From the NCBI RefSeq assembly GCF_003112575.1, contig NZ_BEWC01000007.1:248001-312000 (forward strand): a stretch of DNA of 64,000 nt. Direction: 5' to 3'. Within the stretch, counting starts at the first letter, position 1. Every line of letters begins with the position of its first letter. Shown here one piece after another: positions 45,789 through 55,545 of the stretch. Below the pieces are notes generated by a model. It was given only the letters and a program-made list of their open reading frames with translations. It was not told where the DNA came from and did not search any database. The position numbers and the translations under genes were made by a program. This DNA comes from Streptomyces ardesiacus. GTDB lineage: Bacteria > Actinomycetota > Actinomycetes > Streptomycetales > Streptomycetaceae.

Positions 45789-47510
45789 TCAGCGCGCTGC
45801 GCGGTTGACGGCGGAGACGATCGCCTTCAGTGAGGCGCGCGTGGTGTTCGCGTCGATTCCGATGCCCCACAGCACCTTGTCGCCGATGGCGCACTCGATG
45901 TAGGAGGCGGCCTGCGCGGAGGCGCCCTCGCTCATCGTGTGCTCCTGGTAGTCCAGCAGCCGTACGTCGATGCCGATGCCCTGCAGCGCGTGGAAGAACG
46001 CCGAGATCGGGCCGTTGCCGGTGCCGACCAGGGTGGTCTCCGCGCCGTCGACCGTGGCGTCCACGGTGAGGGTGTCGACGCCGTCGCGGTCGGTCGTGGT
46101 CTGCCCCTTGGCCACCTGGATGCGGCCCCAGGGGTTGTCCGGGTTGGGCAGGTACTCGTCCTGGAAGACGTCCCAGATGGCGCTCGGGGTGATCTCGCCG
46201 CCCTCGGCGTCGGTCTTGGCCTGGATGATCTTCGAGAACTCGATCTGCATCCGGCGCGGCAGGTCCAGGCTGTGGTCGTTCTTCAGGACGTAGGCGATCC
46301 CGCCCTTGCCGGACTGCGAGTTGACGCGGATGACGGCCTCGTAGGAGCGGCCGACGTCCTTGGGGTCGATGGGCAGGTAGGGCACCGCCCACTCGATGTC
46401 GTCGACGGTGACGCCCCTGGCGGCCGCGTCGGCCTCCATCGCGTCGAAGCCCTTCTTGATGGCGTCCTGGTGGGAGCCGGAGAAGGACGTGTAGACCAGG
46501 TCGCCCACGTAGGGGTGGCGCGGGTGGACCTCCATCTGGTTGCAGTACTCCCACGTGCGACGGATCTCGTCGATGTCGGAGAAGTCGATCTGCGGGTCGA
46601 CGCCCTGGGAGAACAGGTTCATCCCCAGGGTGACCAGGTCGACGTTGCCGGTGCGCTCGCCCTGCCCGAACAGGCACCCCTCGACGCGGTCGGCGCCCGC
46701 CATGACGGCCAGCTCCGCCGCCGCCACCGCCGTGCCGCGGTCGTTGTGCGGGTGGACGGACAGGCAGACGTACTCGCGGCGGGACAGGTTGCGGCCCATC
46801 CACTCGAAGCGGTCGGCGTGCGTGGAGGGCGTGGAACGCTCCACGGTGGCGGGCAGGTTGAGGATGATCTCGCGGCCGGGACCGGGCTGGTAGGTGTCCA
46901 TCACCGCCTCGCAGACCTCCAGGGCGAAGTCCAGCTCGGTGTCGGTGAAGATCTCCGGCGAGTACTGGTAGCCGAACTCCGTCTCGGGGCCCAGCAGTTT
47001 CTCGGCGTACTCCATCACCAGGCGGGTGCCGTCGACGGCGATCTGCTTGATGTCGTCCCTGGAGCCGCGGAAGACGACCCGGCGGAAGACCGGGGCGGTC
47101 GCGTTGTACAGGTGGACGGTGGCCCGCCTGGCGCCCTTCAGGGACTCCACCGTGCGCTCGATCAGGTCCTCGCGGGCCTGGGTCAGTACGGAGATGGTGA
47201 CGTCGTCGGGGATCGCCTCCGGGTCCTCGATGATGGACCGCACGAAGTCGAAGTCGGTCTGGCCGGAGGCCGGGAAGCCGACCTCGATCTCCTTGTAGCC
47301 CATCTTGACCAGCAGGTCGAACATGGCGCGCTTGCGGACCGGCGACATGGGGTCGATCAGGGCCTGGTTGCCGTCGCGCAGGTCGGTGGAGAGCCAGCGG
47401 GGGGCGGCGGTGATCCGCCGGTTCGGCCAGGTGCGGTCGGCGATGTCGACCTGCTCGTAGCCGCGGTACTTGGCGGTCGGCATGGGGCTGGGCTGCTGGC
47501 GGTTGGCCAT
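45789..47510 (-). CDS. leuA: 2-isopropylmalate synthase
   Basis: A 573-residue LeuA (long LeuA2 type of actinobacteria). It condenses acetyl-CoA with 2-ketoisovalerate in the first step of leucine synthesis. The DRE-TIM barrel shows STDLRDGNQAL with the metal Asp, the H-x-H motif in SVHPHNDRGTAVAA, and GCLFGQGERTGNVDLVTL. The C-terminal LeuA dimer or allosteric domain (about 430-573) carries GTGNGPISAFFHAL and should confer leucine feedback. The start at MANRQQP is preceded by GAGGAG. A leader peptide upstream suggests attenuation. Confidence 0.96.
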   Translation of the reverse strand: MANRQQPSPMPTAKYRGYEQVDIADRTWPNRRITAAPRWLSTDLRDGNQALIDPMSPVRKRAMFDLLVKMGYKEIEVGFPASGQTDFDFVRSIIEDPEAIPDDVTISVLTQAREDLIERTVESLKGARRATVHLYNATAPVFRRVVFRGSRDDIKQIAVDGTRLVMEYAEKLLGPETEFGYQYSPEIFTDTELDFALEVCEAVMDTYQPGPGREIILNLPATVERSTPSTHADRFEWMGRNLSRREYVCLSVHPHNDRGTAVAAAELAVMAGADRVEGCLFGQGERTGNVDLVTLGMNLFSQGVDPQIDFSDIDEIRRTWEYCNQMEVHPRHPYVGDLVYTSFSGSHQDAIKKGFDAMEADAAARGVTVDDIEWAVPYLPIDPKDVGRSYEAVIRVNSQSGKGGIAYVLKNDHSLDLPRRMQIEFSKIIQAKTDAEGGEITPSAIWDVFQDEYLPNPDNPWGRIQVAKGQTTTDRDGVDTLTVDATVDGAETTLVGTGNGPISAFFHALQGIGIDVRLLDYQEHTMSEGASAQAASYIECAIGDKVLWGIGIDANTTRASLKAIVSAVNRAAR

Positions 47511-47620
47511 GATGGCGTGGGCTCCTCTGATGTCCGCGGTCTGTGCGGTGTCCGCGACGTCCGCGTGTCCGGAAGGACGGCCGACGGCACCACCAAGCTC
47601 CGCGGGGAGGGAGTCGGCCT

Positions 47621-47668
47621 CTACAGGCCCTCGCCGCGGCAGCTAAGGAGAAGCAGCCCGAATCGCAT
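47621..47668 (-). CDS. leuA leader peptide (attenuation)
   Basis: A 15-residue peptide MRFGLLLLSCRGEGL with four consecutive Leu codons (CTG CTT CTC CTT), 110 bp upstream of leuA. Such a peptide would stall ribosomes when charged Leu-tRNA is scarce. A leader of this kind has been described for Streptomyces leuA. Downstream, 47521-47620 contains GCCGAC/GTCGGC and other dyads that could make alternative hairpins. Three GTCCGCG repeats (plus-strand reading) lie at 47533-47568. No further gene is seen in 47511-47860. Confidence 0.75.
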   Translation of the reverse strand: MRFGLLLLSCRGEGL

Positions 47669-47860
47669 GATGCCCAGCACCTTAGCCGAGTCACGCGGGT
47701 CACGCGGGTCCGTATCAGTATGCGGGACCGAGGGCACAACCGGGACAAAAAGTGCCGTATACCACTCATGACCGGATCGCGGAGCCACGTTGGCGCCGCC
47801 GTGCCCCCATCGTGGTCGCGACTAGTGACAGGGCGGTCACACAGTGCGAAAGTGCCGGAC

Positions 47861-48931
47861 ATGACGACATACGGGGGCTTCCAGCCCGTCTTCTGCACCA
47901 TCGTCCCGCCCCACGTCCTGGACCGGCTCGCCCGGCACGGGGACCCCGTGCTCGCCGGCCCCGCCCGGCGCACCCTCCAGCGCGACGCCCTGGAGCGCAC
48001 CCGCCGCGGTCTGACCACGGTGATCGGCGCCCCCGCCGTGGCCCCGCTGGCCGGCGCCGAGCCCGGCAAGCCGCAGCGCACGGTCTACGACGCCCGGCAC
48101 GGCACCGACCTGCCCGGCCGCAAGGTGCGCGGCGAGGGCGACGAACCCGGCCAGGACGCCACCGTGAACCGGGCGTACGCGGGCCTGGGCGCCACCTTCG
48201 AGCACTACCTCGAGGTGTACCGGCGCGACTCCATCGACGGCGCCGGACTGCCGCTGGACGCGACCGTGCACTACGACCGCGAGTACAACAACGCGTTCTG
48301 GAACGGTGAGCAGATGGTCTTCGGCGACGGGGACGGGGAGATCTTCCTCGACTTCACCGTCGCCCTGGACGTGATCGGCCACGAGCTGACCCACGGCGTC
48401 ACCCAGCACACCGCCAACCTGACCTACTACGGCCAGCCCGGCGCCCTCAACGAGTCGGTGTCGGACGTCTTCGGCTCCCTCATCAAGCAGTACACGCAGG
48501 GCCAGACCGCCGCCGAGGCCGACTGGCTGATCGGCGCCGGGCTGCTCGCCCCGCGCGTGACCGGCGAGGCGCTGCGCTCCATGAAGGCGCCGGGCACGGC
48601 CTACGACGACGACGTGCTCGGCAAGGACCCGCAGCCCGCGACCATGGACGACTTCGTGCGCACCGGCCGCGACAACGGCGGCGTGCACATCAACTCCGGC
48701 ATCCCCAACCACGCCTTCTACCTCCTCGCCACCGAGCTGGGCGGACACGCCTGGGAGCGGGCCGGGCAGATCTGGTACGACGTGCTGACCGGGGGCGAGC
48801 TGGCCCAGGACGCGCTGTTCGCGGACTTCGCGGAGCTGACGGTGAAGGCCGCCCGGGCGCGCTACGGCGACGGGGACGAACTGGAGGCGGTCACCAAGGC
48901 CTGGGAGCAGGTCGGGGTGCGGACGCCGTAG
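47861..48931 (+). CDS. protealysin-type M4 metalloprotease
   Basis: A 356-residue thermolysin-family zinc protease. The active site HELTH is at residues 174-178 (His174, Glu175, His178), with the downstream Glu in ALNESVSDVFG. Later HxNxxIPNHAFY carries the catalytic His. There is no signal peptide or long FTP/PepSY propeptide. Instead a short N-terminus with PPHVLDRLARHG matches the brief precursor of protealysin-like M4 enzymes, some of which stay in the cell until released. The ATG choice follows that start. The next gene encodes its likely inhibitor. Confidence 0.9.
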   Translation: MTTYGGFQPVFCTIVPPHVLDRLARHGDPVLAGPARRTLQRDALERTRRGLTTVIGAPAVAPLAGAEPGKPQRTVYDARHGTDLPGRKVRGEGDEPGQDATVNRAYAGLGATFEHYLEVYRRDSIDGAGLPLDATVHYDREYNNAFWNGEQMVFGDGDGEIFLDFTVALDVIGHELTHGVTQHTANLTYYGQPGALNESVSDVFGSLIKQYTQGQTAAEADWLIGAGLLAPRVTGEALRSMKAPGTAYDDDVLGKDPQPATMDDFVRTGRDNGGVHINSGIPNHAFYLLATELGGHAWERAGQIWYDVLTGGELAQDALFADFAELTVKAARARYGDGDELEAVTKAWEQVGVRTP

Positions 48932-48952
48932 TTCCGTACTAGACACGGGTCC

Positions 48953-49219
48953 ATGCGGATTCAGGTGAGGCGCACAGGAGGCTTCGCGGGCATCGAACGC
49001 CACGCGGAGGTCGAGACCGCGGGCCGCCCCGACGCGGACGAGTGGCACGCCCTGGCCGAGCGGGCGGTCGCCGACGGCCGCGGCACCCCGCCGGTGGGGG
49101 TGCCGGACGGGTTCAGCTACCAGCTCACCGTGGACGGGAGGACGGTCTACGCCGCCGACCCCCGGCTCACCGACGAGCAGCGCGCGCTGATCTCGCGGGT
49201 ACTGAAGGAGGGGGCGTAA
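48953..49219 (+). CDS. emfourin-like protease inhibitor
   Basis: An 88-residue cytoplasmic protein beginning MRIQVRRTGGFAGIERHAEV and containing FSYQLTVDGRTV and LTDEQRALISRVL. This matches what I know of emfourins, slow-binding inhibitors of protealysin-like proteases whose genes sit next to the protease gene. It starts 21 bp after the M4 gene and is surely co-transcribed. The inhibitor assignment rests on motif memory and context, not on a search. Confidence 0.75.
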   Translation: MRIQVRRTGGFAGIERHAEVETAGRPDADEWHALAERAVADGRGTPPVGVPDGFSYQLTVDGRTVYAADPRLTDEQRALISRVLKEGA

Positions 49220-49275
49220 CACCGCTCGCGCGCACGGGCGTTGACTTCCCTCACCGGGGGTGCGGATGATCCGAC

Positions 49276-50595
49276 ATGGCGACTGACGCGATGCCTCGGT
49301 TCCCGGACGGCTTCCTGTGGGGCGTGTCCACGTCCGCGCACCAGATCGAGGGCGCGGCCGGACTGCGGGGGCCGTCCGTGTGGGACGCCTTCACGGCCGA
49401 GCCCGGCCGGGTGAGGGACGGCTCGACGGCGGCGGTGGCCTGCGACCACTACCACCGCTACCGCGAGGACGTGGCCCTGCTCGCGGACCTCGGCGTGGAC
49501 GCGTACCGCTTCTCGGTCTCCTGGCCCCGGGTGGACTCCCCCGGCGGCCTGGACTTCTACGACCGCCTGGTGGACGAGCTGTGCGCGGCGGGCGTGCGGC
49601 CGGTGCCGACGCTGTTCCACTGGGACCTGCCGGCGGGCCTGGACTGGCTGGAGCGGGACACGGCGGCCCGCTTCGCGCAGTACGTGTCGCGTGTCGCGGG
49701 ACGCCTGGGCGACCGGGTCGGCAAGTGGATCACCCTCAACGAACCCGCCGAGCACACCCTGCTGGGCCACGCCCTGGGCACCCACGCCCCCGGCCGCAGG
49801 CTGCTGTTCGACGCGCTTCCGGTCGCCCACCACCAGCTCCTGGCCCACGGCCTGGCCGTACGGGCACTGCGCGCCGAGGGCGCCACGGACATCGGCATCG
49901 CCAACTCGCACGGCCCGACCTGGCCCGCCTCGGACGACCCGGCGGACCGGGAGGCGGCGGACTTCTACGACCTCCTGCTGAACCGGATGTTCGCCGACCC
50001 GCTCCTCACCGGGCGGTACCCGGAGGGCATCGGCGACCTCATGCCCGGTGACGTGGCGTCCGACCTGGAGGTCGTCGCCGAACCGCTGGACTGGTACGGA
50101 GTGAACTACTACGCCCCGACGCGGGTGGGCGCCCCGCAGGGGGCCGGGACCGAATTCGGCGGGGTGGCGCTCCCGGCCGGCCTGCCCTTCTCGGTGCGTC
50201 CGGTCGAGGGCCGTCCGTTGACGGACTTCGGCTGGCCGGTGGTCCCGGAGGGGCTGACCGAGCTGCTCACCGGCTTCCGCGAGCGCTACGGCGACCGCCT
50301 CCCGCCGGTCGTGATCACGGAGAACGGCTGCTCCTACGAGGGGCTCGACGACCGGGACCGCATCGCCTACCTCGACGGGCACGTGCGCGCCCTGCACCGG
50401 GCGGTCGAGGCGGGGGTGGACGTACGCGGTTACTTCGTGTGGTCGCTCCTGGACAACTTCGAGTGGGCCGAGGGGTACGCCCGCCGCTTCGGACTGGTCC
50501 ACGTCGACTTCACGACGCTGGAGCGCACGCCCAAGGCGTCGTACGGCTGGTTCCGGGACCTGCTCTCGGGGCAGCGGCGGGCGCCGGTCGGATAA
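49276..50595 (+). CDS. GH1 beta-glucosidase
   Basis: A 439-residue intracellular family 1 glycosidase. The N-terminal signature FLWGVSTSAHQIEGA is intact. The acid/base Glu156 is in TLNEPAE and the nucleophile Glu349 in VITENG. The C-terminal FVWSLLDNFEWAEGYARRFGLVHVD is typical. It probably hydrolyses cellobiose or other beta-glucosides taken up by an ABC system encoded elsewhere. The gene starts 56 bp after the emfourin-like gene; a link to the protease pair is not evident. The 105 bp after it carry the phoH promoter. Confidence 0.92.
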   Translation: MATDAMPRFPDGFLWGVSTSAHQIEGAAGLRGPSVWDAFTAEPGRVRDGSTAAVACDHYHRYREDVALLADLGVDAYRFSVSWPRVDSPGGLDFYDRLVDELCAAGVRPVPTLFHWDLPAGLDWLERDTAARFAQYVSRVAGRLGDRVGKWITLNEPAEHTLLGHALGTHAPGRRLLFDALPVAHHQLLAHGLAVRALRAEGATDIGIANSHGPTWPASDDPADREAADFYDLLLNRMFADPLLTGRYPEGIGDLMPGDVASDLEVVAEPLDWYGVNYYAPTRVGAPQGAGTEFGGVALPAGLPFSVRPVEGRPLTDFGWPVVPEGLTELLTGFRERYGDRLPPVVITENGCSYEGLDDRDRIAYLDGHVRALHRAVEAGVDVRGYFVWSLLDNFEWAEGYARRFGLVHVDFTTLERTPKASYGWFRDLLSGQRRAPVG

Positions 50596-50700
50596 ACGAC
50601 TCGGTGCTGTGGACGGGGAGTCGTACGCTGGATACAGCAGAACCACCCGTCACGCGGCGCACGCCGCAGAGGAGGACGAGCAGGCCTAGAGCGCCGGCCC

Positions 50701-51780
<1,080 letters not shown>

Positions 51781-51792
51781 ACCAGCACGACC

Positions 51793-52290
51793 ATGTCGAT
51801 CGACGTCAACAACGAGTCCGGAACCGAGGTCGACGAGCAGGCGATCCTCGACATCGCCCGCTACGCGCTCGCGCGGATGCGCATCCACCCGCTCTCCGAG
51901 CTCTCGGTGATCGTCGTGGACGCCGGCGCCATGGAGCAGCTGCACATCCAGTGGATGGACCTGCCCGGCCCCACCGACGTGATGTCCTTCCCGATGGACG
52001 AGCTGCGTCCGCCGTCCAAGGACGAGGAGGAGCCGCCGCAGGGGCTGCTCGGCGACATCGTGCTCTGTCCCGAGGTCGCCGAGAAGCAGGGCACGGAGGC
52101 GCCGACCCAGCACTCCATGGACGAGGAGCTCCAGCTCCTGACCGTCCACGGGGTGCTGCACCTGCTCGGGTACGACCACGAGGAGCCGGACGAGAAGGCC
52201 GAGATGTTCGGTCTGCAGGCCGCCATCGTGGACGGCTGGCGTGCGGAGAAGGGCCTGACCGGCCCGTCCCCGGCCCCGACGGTCTCATGA
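51793..52290 (+). CDS. ybeY: endoribonuclease YbeY (rRNA maturation factor)
   Basis: A 165-residue YbeY metalloprotein that takes part in 16S rRNA 3'-end maturation and ribosome quality control. The zinc motif is HGVLHLLGYDHEEPDE (HxxxHxxxxxH type). The LPGPTDVMSFPMDE block before it is the other hallmark. The gene is 12 bp after phoH. Its stop codon overlaps the next ATG by 4 bp, so the run is translationally coupled. Confidence 0.95.
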   Translation: MSIDVNNESGTEVDEQAILDIARYALARMRIHPLSELSVIVVDAGAMEQLHIQWMDLPGPTDVMSFPMDELRPPSKDEEEPPQGLLGDIVLCPEVAEKQGTEAPTQHSMDEELQLLTVHGVLHLLGYDHEEPDEKAEMFGLQAAIVDGWRAEKGLTGPSPAPTVS

Positions 52291-53591
52291 GTCTCCCGCT
52301 CGTCGCCGGAGCCGTCGCCCTGGTGGTGGTCGCCTGGCTGGCCGCGTGCGCGGAGGCAGGACTCGCGAGGGTCTCCAGCTTCCGCGCCGAGGAGGCGGTG
52401 CGGTCCGGGCGCCGGGGCGCCGAGAAGCTCGCCCAGGTCGCCGCCGACCCGACGCGCTACCTCAACGTGGCGCTGCTGGTCCGCGTCGCCTGCGAGATGG
52501 CGGCCGCCGCGCTGGTCACGTACGCCTGCCTCAGACAGTTCGACGGCACCGGCGAGGCGCTGATCATCGCCATCGCGGTGATGGTGCTGCTCTCCTACGT
52601 CGCCGTCGGGGTCTCCCCGCGCACCATCGGCCGCCAGCACCCGCTGAACACGGCGACCGTCGCGGCGTACGTGCTGCTGCCGCTGGCCCGGATCATGGGC
52701 CCGATCCCCTCGCTGCTGATCCTCATCGGCAACGCGCTCACTCCCGGCAAGGGCTTCCGCCGGGGTCCCTTCGCCTCGGAGGCGGAGCTGCGGGCGCTGG
52801 TGGACTACGCCGAGAAGGAGTCCCTGATCGAGGCCGAGGAGCGCCGCATGGTGCACTCGGTCTTCGAGCTGGGCGACACCCTCGTGCGGGAGGTCATGGT
52901 GCCGCGCACCGACCTCGTCGTCATCGAGCGCTACAAGACCATCCGGCAGGCCCTCACCCTCGCCCTGCGCTCCGGTTTCTCCCGGATACCGGTCACCGGG
53001 GAGAGCGAGGACGACATCGTCGGCATCGTGTACCTGAAGGACCTGGTCCGCAGGACGCACATCAGCCGGGACGCGGAGAGCGACCTGGTCTCCACCGCGA
53101 TGCGCCCGGCGTCCTTCGTGCCGGACACCAAGAACGCGGGTGACCTGCTGCGCGAGATGCAGAAGGAGCGCAACCACGTCGCCGTCGTCATCGACGAGTA
53201 CGGCGGCACGGCGGGCATCGTCACCATCGAGGACATCCTCGAGGAGATCGTCGGCGAGATCACCGACGAGTACGACCGGGAGCTGCCGCCCGTCGAGGAG
53301 CTGGGCGGGGGCCGTTTCCGGGTCACCGCGCGCCTGGACATCGGGGACCTGGGCGACCTGTACGGCCTGGACGAGTACGACGACGAGGACGTGGAGACGG
53401 TCGGCGGTCTGCTCGCCAAGGCCCTGGGCCGCGTCCCGATCGCCGGGGCCTCGGCGATCGTGGAGCTGCCCGACGGCCGTGAGCTGCGGCTGACGGCGGA
53501 GGCCGCCGCGGGCCGCCGGAACAAGATCGTGACGGTGCTGGTGGAGCCGGTCGCCGCGGCGAGGCCGGCCGAGGAGGCCGTACCGGAATGA
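52287..53591 (+). CDS. CNNM/CorC-type hemolysin-family membrane protein
   Basis: A 434-residue protein. The CNNM (DUF21) membrane domain has about four helices (residues 1-150). A CBS pair follows (about 200-320: REVMVPRTDLVVIERYKTIRQ, then FSRIPVTGESEDDIVGIVYL). The C-terminal CorC/HlyC domain lies at about 340-430. The family is tied to magnesium and cobalt efflux or homeostasis rather than to lysis. It overlaps ybeY by 4 bp and the next gene by 4 bp. Placement between ybeY and era is conserved in actinobacteria. Confidence 0.92.
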   Translation: MSLPLVAGAVALVVVAWLAACAEAGLARVSSFRAEEAVRSGRRGAEKLAQVAADPTRYLNVALLVRVACEMAAAALVTYACLRQFDGTGEALIIAIAVMVLLSYVAVGVSPRTIGRQHPLNTATVAAYVLLPLARIMGPIPSLLILIGNALTPGKGFRRGPFASEAELRALVDYAEKESLIEAEERRMVHSVFELGDTLVREVMVPRTDLVVIERYKTIRQALTLALRSGFSRIPVTGESEDDIVGIVYLKDLVRRTHISRDAESDLVSTAMRPASFVPDTKNAGDLLREMQKERNHVAVVIDEYGGTAGIVTIEDILEEIVGEITDEYDRELPPVEELGGGRFRVTARLDIGDLGDLYGLDEYDDEDVETVGGLLAKALGRVPIAGASAIVELPDGRELRLTAEAAAGRRNKIVTVLVEPVAAARPAEEAVPE

Positions 53592-53959
53592 CCCCGGCAC
53601 AGCTGCGCGACTTCTGCCTCTCCTTCAACGCGGCGGTGGAGGACTTCCCCTTCAACCCGGAGACCTCGGTCTTCAAGGTGCTGGGGAAGATGTTCGCGCT
53701 CACCTCGCTGGACGGACGCCCGCTCACGGTCAACCTCAAGTGCGACCCGGACGAGGCGGTCCGCCTGCGGCGCGAGCATCCGGAGCTGATCGTCCCGGGC
53801 TGGCACATGAACAAACGCCACTGGAACACGGTGACGGTGGCCGGGGGCCCGCACGGCGGTCTTGCGGACCGCGTCGTCCGGGAGCTGGTGGAGGACTCGT
53901 ACGACCTGGTCGTCGCGGGTCTGCCGCGCGCCGAGCGGCTCCGCCTGGACCGTCCCTGA
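53588..53959 (+). CDS. MmcQ/YjbR-family protein
   Basis: A 123-residue protein of the MmcQ/YjbR double-wing family. Recognisable pieces are DFCLSFNAAVEDFPF, FKVLGKMFALTSLDG, VNLKCDPDEAVRLR and the C-terminal WNTVTV plus LVEDSYDLVVAGLP. It is thought to bind DNA but the biological role is unknown. The ATG overlaps the stop of the CorC-type gene by 4 bp. Confidence 0.9.
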   Translation: MTPAQLRDFCLSFNAAVEDFPFNPETSVFKVLGKMFALTSLDGRPLTVNLKCDPDEAVRLRREHPELIVPGWHMNKRHWNTVTVAGGPHGGLADRVVRELVEDSYDLVVAGLPRAERLRLDRP

Positions 53960-54003
53960 GCCCGCCCGGGCGCCGGCCCCGCGGGGCTCCGTATGCTCAC
54001 CCC

Positions 54004-54357
54004 ATGACCGAGACTCCCGACCTCGACCCCGAGGACCGCAAGATCGTCACCCTGGCCCGCTCGGCCCGCGCCCGCAACGGCGTGCCCGAGGGCGCGGCCG
54101 TCCGCGACGAGACCGGCCGCACGTACGTCGCGGGGACCGTCGCCCTGGATTCCCTCCACCTCAGCGCCCTGCGCACGGCGGTGGCGATGGCGGTGGCCTC
54201 CGGCGCGAAGTCCCTGGAGGCGGCGGCCGTGGTGACCGAGTCGGACACGGCGGCGGAGGAGGACCGGGCGGCGGTACGGGACCTGGGCGGGGCGCAGACG
54301 CCGGTGCTGGTGGCTTCGCCCGACGGTACGGTGCGCGAGACGGTCAGCGCGGGCTGA
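54004..54357 (+). CDS. cytidine-deaminase-like protein lacking catalytic residues
   Basis: A 117-residue protein whose layout follows the cytidine deaminase fold: RKIVTLARSARARNGVPEGAAVRDETGRTYVAGTVALD, split by fold strands, then LHLSALRTAVAMAVASGAK. The sites that should read (H/C)AE and PCxxC are gone, and the whole protein contains no Cys, so it cannot bind the catalytic zinc. Similar genes lie before era in many actinobacteria and are often called cytidine deaminase. A structural or regulatory role is likelier than catalysis. It starts 44 bp after the YjbR-type gene. Confidence 0.8.
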   Translation: MTETPDLDPEDRKIVTLARSARARNGVPEGAAVRDETGRTYVAGTVALDSLHLSALRTAVAMAVASGAKSLEAAAVVTESDTAAEEDRAAVRDLGGAQTPVLVASPDGTVRETVSAG

Positions 54358-54432
54358 CGGGTCGCGGCCCGGCGGGCGGGGGCGGCCGACCGTGGTACGG
54401 CGGGGCTCCGGGGATCAGGGACAATGGGCGCC

Positions 54433-55386
54433 ATGAGCGTTCGTACCCAGTCATCCGAAGAACCGGCCGAGACAGTTCACCGGGCCGGCTTCGCCTGCTT
54501 CGTGGGCCGTCCCAACGCGGGCAAGTCCACCCTCACGAACGCTCTGGTCGGGCAGAAGGTGGCGATCACCTCCAACCGCCCGCAGACCACCCGGCACACC
54601 GTGCGCGGCATCGTGCACCGGGAGGACGCCCAGCTGATCCTGGTGGACACCCCGGGGCTGCACAAGCCGCGCACGCTGCTGGGCGAGCGGCTCAACGACG
54701 TGGTGCGCACGACGTGGGCCGAGGTGGACGTCATCGGCTTCTGCCTGCCGGCCAACGAGAAGCTGGGCCCGGGTGACCGCTTCATCGCGAAGGAGCTGGC
54801 GGGGATCAGGAAGACCCCGAAGATCGCGATCGTCACCAAGACCGACCTGGTGGACTCCAAGGCCCTGGCCGAGCAGCTGATCGCCATCGACCAGCTCGGC
54901 AAGGAGCTGGGGATCGCCTGGGCGGAGATCGTCCCGGTGTCGGCCACCGCCAACCAGCAGGTGGATCTGCTCGCCGACCTGCTCACGCCGCTGCTGCCCG
55001 AGGGCCCCGCGCTCTATCCCGAGGGCGACCTGACCGACGAGCCCGAGCAGGTCATGGTCGCCGAGCTGATCCGGGAGGCCGCGCTGGAGGGCGTGCGGGA
55101 CGAGCTGCCGCACTCCATCGCGGTGGTCGTCGAGGAGATGCTGCCGCGCGAGGACCGCCCCGCGGACAAGCCGCTGCTGGACATCCACGCCAACGTCTTC
55201 ATCGAGCGCCCCAGCCAGAAGGGCATCATCATCGGCCCCAAGGGCAAGCGCCTGAAGGACGTCGGCATCAAGTCCCGCAAGCAGATCGAGGCGCTGCTCG
55301 GCACCCCGGTCTTCCTGGACCTGCACGTGAAGGTCGCCAAGGACTGGCAGCGCGACCCCAAGCAACTCCGCCGCCTCGGGTTCTGA
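54433..55386 (+). CDS. era: GTPase Era
   Basis: A 317-residue Era, an essential GTPase that binds 16S rRNA during 30S assembly. G1 is GRPNAGKST, G3 DTPGLHKP and G4 TKTDL. The C-terminal KH domain carries GIIIGPKGKRLKDVGIKSRK. Two ATGs 9 nt apart (54424 and 54433) are both possible; the AGGGACA site could serve either. It closes the phoH-ybeY-CorC-YjbR-CDA-like-era run and is followed by a strong hairpin. Confidence 0.95.
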   Translation: MSVRTQSSEEPAETVHRAGFACFVGRPNAGKSTLTNALVGQKVAITSNRPQTTRHTVRGIVHREDAQLILVDTPGLHKPRTLLGERLNDVVRTTWAEVDVIGFCLPANEKLGPGDRFIAKELAGIRKTPKIAIVTKTDLVDSKALAEQLIAIDQLGKELGIAWAEIVPVSATANQQVDLLADLLTPLLPEGPALYPEGDLTDEPEQVMVAELIREAALEGVRDELPHSIAVVVEEMLPREDRPADKPLLDIHANVFIERPSQKGIIIGPKGKRLKDVGIKSRKQIEALLGTPVFLDLHVKVAKDWQRDPKQLRRLGF

Positions 55387-55403
55387 ACCACCCCCGGGAA
55401 CCC

Positions 55404-55445
55404 CGGGCCCGGGCCCCTGAACCACCCGGGGCGGACCCGGGCCCG
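55404..55445. terminator. bidirectional terminator between era and PfkB kinase
   Basis: CGGGCCCGGG (55404-55413) pairs with CCCGGGCCCG (55436-55445), with an inner CCCC/GGGG stem and a 10-nt loop. The 100 bp after it hold no gene. Confidence 0.7.
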
Positions 55446-55545
55446 TACCCCGGCCACGCGGCGGCAGCGGCACGCCCAGGACGGGCGGCGCGGCCCCGGG
55501 CAGCCGCGGCGGCCCGGGCTCCGAAGCCCCCGGAGGGCGTGGCGG

